A stretch of DNA of 61,547 nucleotides from Chlorokybus atmophyticus. Taxonomy: Eukaryota > Streptophyta > Chlorokybophyceae > Chlorokybales > Chlorokybaceae. Below the pieces are notes generated by a model, which was given only the letters and a program-made list of their open reading frames with translations, did no database searches and was not told the DNA's origin. A program made the translations under genes and the position numbers. Shown one piece after another: positions 55,490 to 61,547 of this stretch (the first letter of the stretch is position 1; every line of letters starts with the position of its first letter). The DNA lies in contig RHPI01000260.1 of assembly GCA_009103225.1 (NCBI GenBank), positions 344,822 through 406,368 on the forward strand. Direction: 5' to 3'.

Positions 55490-56340
55490 GCTCGCATCGT
55501 CCCGAGTCTCCGTTTGCTGACGCCGATCCTTCAGACACGAACGCAAGCATTTAATGATGTCCCCTCTTCGCCCTCATCACACGTGTTGCCACTGCAAGGC
55601 CATGTCTCTGCAACCAGACATGCTGGCCAGGCCACCGTACGACCCTGCAAAAGCATTGATACTCAATAAAGTTGCACGATCAGGTGTATGTTCAGCGCTG
55701 CACAAACTTACTATGATGGTTTCACGCAGCTTGATCGTGGTAAGGCCAAGGGATCCTGCGCACAATCAACTCGATCACCGATTACAAAACCAACGCAATG
55801 CATTAGTAATTACAAATGATGTCGCCAATGCTCTCGCAACATGTCTTCGGTTGAAGGTTCCGGTGATAATGGAGTCGGTAGCACAACGCTGACTCCAGCC
55901 TCGGAGTTTACCATGGTAAACTCGGATCCCAAACCGTTGGTGGTCCAAAATTTGCGTCGGGGGTGGTGCTGGCCGCCGCTTGCAGCCGCCCACCACTCGC
56001 GCTTCTCTCTTCTTCTTTCATTGTTCATATTTGCGCTGATCCTTAAACTTCCCTTTTCCTCGACTCCCGGTGTTGCACATGTCTTTGATGTGCTCCTTGA
56101 TGTACTTTGCCACAACGCATGTTAGAGTTAACACCAATGACTTGGCATAAAAAGAACAGCTTTATGCAGCACAAAAAAAAGTAGACAAAGACAAACCCTG
56201 CACAGCATTGAAGGTGTCCAAAGCCCACAGCATAATTGTAACTGAACTGACAAATGTTGACAAGAGCAAGTACACAGGACTTTAGACTGTAGACTTAAAC
56301 GGACAGGACAGTACTTGAACCCACACTCTCACTTGTTGGC
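55490..56340. other. No firm gene; flank of element 3
   Basis: Open stretches exist on both strands (for example minus 55810-56115 with WTTNGLGSEFTMVNSEAG), but no start, splice or family signature can be supported. Probably a decayed repeat or an untracked gene end. Confidence 0.35.
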
Positions 56341-56349
56341 TAGCTCAGG

Positions 56350-56690
56350 CTGTGCCCATTGCTCTGCAGTGGTGTGTGCTCGTCCAAAACCTCAGCGATT
56401 GCCGCGTTGCGTCGTTGCATGTCCTCGTCCTGACGCATGCGAAGGTCCACATTCAACAACTTCGCGTTTTGGGGGAAGTGCTCCGCTATCTTTGTCTTCA
56501 GCAGCTAGATGTTGTGCAATTGCGTGTAGTACTGTGCTGGGTAATGTTTCTGCAGCAAAGTTTTCCCTAATGGTTCGTCCTTCTCTCTTCTGACTCTGAA
56601 ACACTTGACCTCCAAAAGACCCTTCTCCTAAGCTGCAGTCTCTCCCGTGTTTGACTCGCCTCTGTTACCATCAGCGCTTGCACAGATAGC
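56350..56690 (-). pseudogene. Decayed coding fragment, hypothetical
   Basis: Minus-strand reading KHYPAQYYTQLHNI then a TAG, then AEHFPQNAKLLNVDLRMR and NAAIAEVLDEHTPLQ. Amino-acid composition looks coding; I recognise no family. It ends with TAG near 56338. Confidence 0.35.
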
Positions 56691-57091
56691 AAGTGCAAAA
56701 CATAAACATCTATGGCTAGACTTTTAGAATCAAGGCTGGACTGCTACAAGGAATCAAAAGACCAATCGTTCTGAGAGTTTAAAAGCATGTAACATTGTCA
56801 ACTTGCACAATGCTAACTTAGTCTTGTGCTTGGAGCTGCTTGGTGACACTTATGCACATCGTCGATTATGAGGGTTGCGAGACAAAGGGTGGGACGCAGC
56901 ATTCGAATGACGCTCATATTGAGCTTGATATAATATTTACCATCAAGTTTTTGAAGTTGTAATTGTTCAACGACAGTCTGTGCATGTTTGCTCTTACCAC
57001 AATTTCTGCTCACACAATTAGCTATCCCTGCAACACCAAGCTGGCGACTGCTCCATACTCATTCAATGCCATGCTTGAAGCTACACATCTT

Positions 57092-57129
57092 CCTAACCTA
57101 ACCCTAACCCTAACCCTAACCCTAACCTT
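57092..57129 (-). repeat. Interstitial telomere-like (CCCTAA)n tract
   Basis: CCTAACCTAACCCTAACCC and on, about six units of the TTAGGG type on the minus strand, ending CCTAACCTT. It is inside the contig, 4.4 kb from its end. If it reflects the telomere, the host uses TTAGGG rather than the TTTAGGG of most plants. A minus-strand Arg-Val repeat ORF across it is an artefact. Confidence 0.85.
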
Positions 57130-58230
57130 ATAGATGACTAGCATGCAGGAGACCCAATCAACTGCAATTGCAAGCAAACCATAAACCAAGCCAGCGAGTA
57201 GACTCAAAGTCCACTAGAACAACACTGCACCACAGTGTTTATTGTACCCCCAAACGGCTCCACACATGCTAGCAATGACACACAATGATTACCAGTAAAA
57301 GACTTAGTGATGTCCGATGCCCGCCAATACTGAGGCCATGTACCCGTAAAAACATGTGCAAACCTTGTGCCCGCACTTGAAACCTCCTCGCCAAACCTCC
57401 TACCTTCCTGCGTTCAGTTGCAAGACCTTAAGTCTAAGCCCTCGGATAAATAATTTGCTGTTTTATGACCCTTTCAGCAACCGGGTTTCGTTAACGGTAT
57501 TGTCAAGACCGCAACAATGGGCATTTTTGCAATGAAAGTGGGAATATCAATCAAGTCATTGATGGAATCAGTATGGATTCAATCGCAATGGTAGTCATTT
57601 TCGTACCGCCTCAAACCTAGCCGACTGGTCGCAGACACCCTGTCTGCGAACAAGTTCATCGATAAGCCCTATGCTGCCCGGTTTAACTCAACAGGTTAAT
57701 AGGCCTTCAACACTTGAAAGCGGTCTCCCGCGAATTTCGAGGAAGCAACCCTAACCCTTGAGTTGCGGGCAGATTTTGTCTTGTTGTTCTGGGCGGTTTT
57801 CGTGTGGGCGGCTATGGTGTAGGTAGTTTTGATCTGTGGGAGGGTGTGTGGTGTGCAGTTGTGGTCTGCTGAGTTGGGCTCTGGTCTAGGCGGCTGCGGT
57901 TTGGTCTTTGTGTGTTGGGAGAAGATGGCGAAGGAGAAGGTCAACTACCGCTGGGAGATGCTGGCGCTGCCAACCAGGCGCTTGGCCGACTAGGCTATGG
58001 TAGCAAAAATCGCTACCATGAGAGATTGTGTATTGCTTATTAATGCTTCACAAGCCCTTCTTAGCCTATTCCACATTAACCGGCATTACACCTCCCCTTT
58101 TTAATGTCATCAGACTTTAAGAAACTCCCCTCCAGCTCAAGCTTTTCGCTAAGCAACAGCGCCACGAAGTTCATGACATAAGCGTCTGTCTTGCTTCATC
58201 TTGCCTATGCATCAAAACTCATGCATAAAA
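57130..58230. other. Gene-poor stretch
   Basis: No supported gene. A second short AACCCTAACCC lies at 57748-57758. Short ORFs have no recognisable features. Confidence 0.45.
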
Positions 58231-58307
58231 TTTCATGCATCTGCATCTTACATATGCATCATACCTCCTAATCGCCTCTTACATCTGCATTCGACCAACA
58301 CAACTGA

Positions 58308-60470
58308 GGATGCATCGCGTTCTCCCCGGTGACCATGTGTATGGTGACGACGAGGCCAGTGACGATTGCAATGTAGCTGTAGCGGTTGACGGAGAGCCCG
58401 ATACCAACACCCAGCACGAGGACGATCTCAAAGCGCAGCATGAGGACGATCCTGAGTTTTAGCATGAGGCCGATACTTAGTCTGATTCCCAGCCCCAGCC
58501 CCAGGCCCACTCCAAGCCCACACTCCCATACCTACCTCCCCCTCCACAGTACAGGCCTGGTCTTGTGTATGCCTACGATGATGAGTGCTAGAAATACGTC
58601 TCAGCCATCAGCCCGAGGCTTGGCGGTGCCTACTACATCTACAACGTCTCCATGGGGGTCACGAGACCGTGTCAAGGACAAGTACCTGCGGCTTCTGCGC
58701 CTTCCAACCAGCATCCTCCGCCTCCTGCGCGTCCAGCTCATGCACTTGAAGTTTGTGCACCCGCAGCTCCAAAGGCGCCTGTCGAGGCTATCGATCCGGC
58801 CCACAGCGCATCGGAGCGAGGAGCTCGACGTACGCCAGATACCAACAGCCCAGTGCAAAAGGCGAGACTCTGTCTCCTACTGTTCCGAAGCGGGCAAGGC
58901 GCAAGCTGCAGCAACGCCCAAGAAAGCTCAACCTCAGCCCAGCACCGCAACGTTGCCAATGTTACCAACAGACTCTGGCTCTCGCCCTCCATAGGGGACG
59001 CCCAAGGTAACTGTTTGCGGTTTTACAATGGTTTTAGATCTGTAGATTGTAGACTTACTATCTGCTTGCGTAGGCACTTGTATAGAAACCAATCTCTCTT
59101 ACGATAGACAAATCATCAGCGGTCGCCACTCCAAGTGCATTGCAACTCCCTCCCGCAGCAAAAGTCCTCTTCGAGATTGCAGCTCCTAGCCAACCACCTG
59201 TTAAAACTGGTCGATCAGCGCAAGATGGCACGAAATCAGGACCCCCGGAGCCCCCTAAACAGCATTTGCCAAGCAAGCAATAAGTGCGTTGTTGTTCTTA
59301 CTGTTGTTGTTGTTGTTAACGTAGGTATCGTATCCACATAATGTTCTTAGTGATAGGCAACTAAAAAGTGCAAGGCCTTTAACCCTGTGGAATTCAAGAA
59401 GCGTGTTGATAGCGATGCTGCTATCGCTGAAGCACTTGACATGGTATGTACCAGATCATACATATAGTACAGCCACATCAGCCAGTCTAGCACTCGGATA
59501 CACGTCTGTCAATATGTCCAGGCTGCCAAACGGTTACATCACATATTTAAAAGCATATTCTCTATGGGAAAAATAGTCAGTAGAGCGTCTACGTGAAGCT
59601 GTTCATATTGAAAAAGCACATGCTGATTATATGCGCGGCATTCATAAAGCGCAAGCAAAAGGCTCTCGGGAACGAGAGACTTAAGATAGTGGTGAAATTG
59701 TAGATGTTTCATGCATGCTTTGTAATGCGGTGCTCCTGGACCACCAGGTCAGTCTTGTCCAATCTAGCCTAAAACTTCTGGCTTTCTTGCTAGTCTGTCA
59801 TGCAAATGACAATGAGTACTCACTTACATGAAGTTTAAGTGCTAAGTTTAAGTGCTACAACAAGCCCAACGAGCGGAGCTCCCAAGTCTACAAATATAGA
59901 GGCTGCAGCAAACACAAAGAGCGGAGCTTCGAAGCCCGAAGCTCCCACACCACCACAAGCATGAGACCACAAGCCCTCAAACCTCTGCTGCCAATTATCC
60001 CTACGCCAACCTTAGCTACGTGCATATCATAGCTGCCGTCTTGCAAATTAATCAGCGCCTCTCCGATATCAACCGTCGAAAGACAAAGGCGATCAGTGTA
60101 GCTGATCATGCTCGTGAAGCTGCGCGCAAGGCTAATGAGCAGACAGAGCGTGTGTCTAAGACTCAAGTAGAAGACTAAGGATGACAACTCCAGCGGAGTG
60201 AGATCATACTTATAATAGAGTTAGTAGAGGTTCCTCCAAGTGATTGTGTTGTGTACCCAACCGCCATCCCTGTATACACTCTTCAAATTGTTCCAGGTGC
60301 GTCAGCCTCACAAGGTTTTGGAAGTTCGTCAGCCGCACAAGTTGCTGCTCTTCCACCCCTTCTCAGGCCCTCCCGCTTTGCAGCTACCGCAAGATCTAGA
60401 GTTGCCGCAAGGTCAAGATTCTAAGGACTGCATCTGTCTGAGTGGGGATCCTCTGTAGAGGCAACAGGAG
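58308..60470 (+). pseudogene. Hypothetical multi-exon gene or its remains
   Basis: Coding-like islands on the plus strand: MHRVLPGDHVYGDDEASDD from ATG 58310, a Pro-rich part to about 58590, LSPTVPKRARRKLQQRPRK (58865-59007, then GTAACTG), SSAVATPSALQLPPAAKVL (59107-59280), KCKAFNPVEFKKRVDSDAAI (59370-59447, then GTATGT), SVERLREAVHIEKAHADYMR (59578-59684), and ISVADHAREAARKANEQTER (60060-60176), likely a coiled coil, followed by a Gln-rich run at 60465. TAG interrupts the first part (58460, 58588). Family unknown. Splice signals sit at several island edges, so a real but degraded or mis-sequenced gene is possible. Confidence 0.35.
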
Positions 60471-60715
60471 CAGCAGCAGCAGTACCCTTGCGTCGTCCCC
60501 ACGAAGACCCTCCATCACCCTTAACCCAGCATGGCTAGATTCTGTGTAGGACTGTAGATTGGTAGGATAACTTTAAAATTGTGAAAGCCAACACTGTGAA
60601 AGCCAACCTTTCTGCCTTAGTGTTTGTAGTCCCATAGTAAAGCTTCGTGCCTTGGTTGTTGCAACCTGAGGAATCCGTTGCCTGCGATCGCGTCCGTTGT
60701 AATGTTCAATCAATT

Positions 60716-61075
60716 TCACAAGTACATATGGTACTTGTAAAACTTCATAATGCATGGAGATTGCCATGCAGTCTCATGCCAAGTCGTCTTGTCGATACAG
60801 ACGCATGGCATTGAACGCGCTATAACCTTGCTGCTTGCGGCCTCTCTTCGATAGTTCTGGTTGATAACCCACCGTCCACCTTGCTCTTGCTTCATGTAGT
60901 CTGTGATAGCCTCTTTGCTAACTTCCCGTACCACAGCAAACCCAGGGCCGGGATCAGCTGGATCTTCAGAGTATTCCTCGCTGCTCTCCCTAAACGTAGA
61001 GTCTACTACCACCTTGCGTCGCTTTGCTTTGCGCTGAAAGCGCTGGCTGACACGCTTGCGTGTGCTACTTTAAAT
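60716..61075 (-). pseudogene. Hypothetical fragment, acidic
   Basis: Minus-strand open reading VVDSTFRESSEEYSEDPADP then a basic end (EQGGRWVINQNYRREAASS). Preceded by an Arg/Lys-rich segment (KRVSQRFQRKAKRRK). No family recognised. It may belong with the next feature to the right as one minus-strand gene running off the window. Confidence 0.3.
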
Positions 61076-61146
61076 CGGGTTGCAGTAGTCCTCCACAGCC
61101 TCAGTGGGCAACTTAATTCCCACACGCAGTTTGCTTCATTTCTGAT

Positions 61147-61500
61147 TTAAAATACGTCTCCAGGTTCAGGCCAGATGGGTACATCAACAACAATAGCCCT
61201 CACACACAAGTCTGGGTTCCTATAGTCATAAGCCAGCTGGTGATCTGGAGTCGACTCCGTTAAAGTTAAGGTCTCACAACGTTTTAAGAGGTAAATAAAT
61301 TTCCGTAACAATTGGCGTGCTGGCATGCAAATCACCTGACTTTTTACTAATTGCACAAGTGCAGCTCTAGTATCCCCGTCTTGGAAGAAAGCACCAGCAG
61401 CGTTCCTATACATGTGGTAAGGGGTTGCTGCAATGAAAACCCTTGGAACTTTGTAAATGTGGACAAAAACTTCGTTGACAGCAATGAAAAGGTTGTCATC
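61147..61500 (-). CDS. Hypothetical protein fragment, 5' end outside or undefined
   Basis: Open from about 61500 down to a stop at 61147: NEVFVHIYKVPRVFIAATPY, then MYRNAAGAFFQDGDTRAALV, LLRKFIYLLKRCETLTLTES and ending VDVPIWPEPGDVF. Composition and length of open frame (about 115 residues) look coding. I do not recognise the family. The start could be ATG 61411-61413 or an exon beyond the poly-G. Confidence 0.4.
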   Translation of the reverse strand, partial: DDNLFIAVNEVFVHIYKVPRVFIAATPYHMYRNAAGAFFQDGDTRAALVQLVKSQVICMPARQLLRKFIYLLKRCETLTLTESTPDHQLAYDYRNPDLCVRAIVVDVPIWPEPGDVF

Positions 61501-61528
61501 TGTCTACACCGGTGAGAGAATGAGTCTC

Positions 61529-61547
61529 GGGGGGGGGGGGGGGGGGG
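61529..61547. repeat. Terminal poly-G
   Basis: Nineteen G to the last base. Marks a homopolymer-limited contig end. Confidence 0.9.

Noticed and set aside
57022-57207. Small protein with an Arg-Val repeat
   Set aside because: The repeat is the telomere-like tract translated.

Overview
The window looks like one short nuclear contig from a unicellular eukaryote. It starts in poly-C and ends in poly-G. It carries GT-AG introns of about 65-130 nt, a short interstitial (CCCTAA)n tract, chromodomain Ty3/gypsy elements, hAT and Crypton-type DNA transposons, and two multi-exon host genes. A PHT4/SLC17-like transporter and the style of the retroelements fit an alga, perhaps of the green lineage, but nothing here fixes the taxon. 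There is no prokaryotic gene organisation.

Left third (1-24 kb). A segmental duplication pairs an F-box/LRR-like gene (+ strand) with an SLC17/PHT4-like transporter (- strand), tail to tail. The F-box-like family is present as copy 1 (184-1780), a detached 3' end (11.9-12.3 kb), copy 2 (14.6-16.6 kb) and copy 3 (18.0-20.0 kb). All have frameshifts or a stop. The transporter is intact at 20.9-22.7 kb, where I can chain six coding exons in phase, and is a relic at 12.6-14.3 kb that also holds a roughly 190-nt poly-G tract. Copy 1 seems to have been split by a hAT element (about 1779-11956), which was itself hit in its start codon by a gypsy element (4471-11577, TSD ATTCC).

Middle (24-31.7 kb). 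A VWA-domain gene of about 17 exons (- strand, 24774-29939) is followed by a GC-rich block and a TG-rich minisatellite.

Right-centre (32-46 kb). A Crypton-type tyrosine-recombinase gene (- strand) is split into a C-terminal half (32.0-34.0 kb) and an N-terminal half (44.3-45.3 kb). Between them lies the most striking object of the window: a gypsy-class retroelement whose 2.2-kaa polyprotein carries a cytosine-5 DNA methyltransferase domain between protease and reverse transcriptase, and a PHD finger after the integrase. Directly upstream of the Crypton start codon is a roughly 750-bp array of (CAA)n...(TTG)n hairpins.

Right part (46-61.5 kb). A second chromodomain gypsy element (48256-55484, TSD TAGGT) has 849/855-bp LTRs but a decayed gag-pol and a Glu-to-Lys change in the integrase triad. 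Beyond it are an interstitial telomere-like tract and poorly resolved, partly decayed coding segments.

The window is therefore a record of nested transposition into a duplicated gene neighbourhood. The methyltransferase element is the longest uninterrupted reading frame and the only mobile element whose visible catalytic domains are all open.
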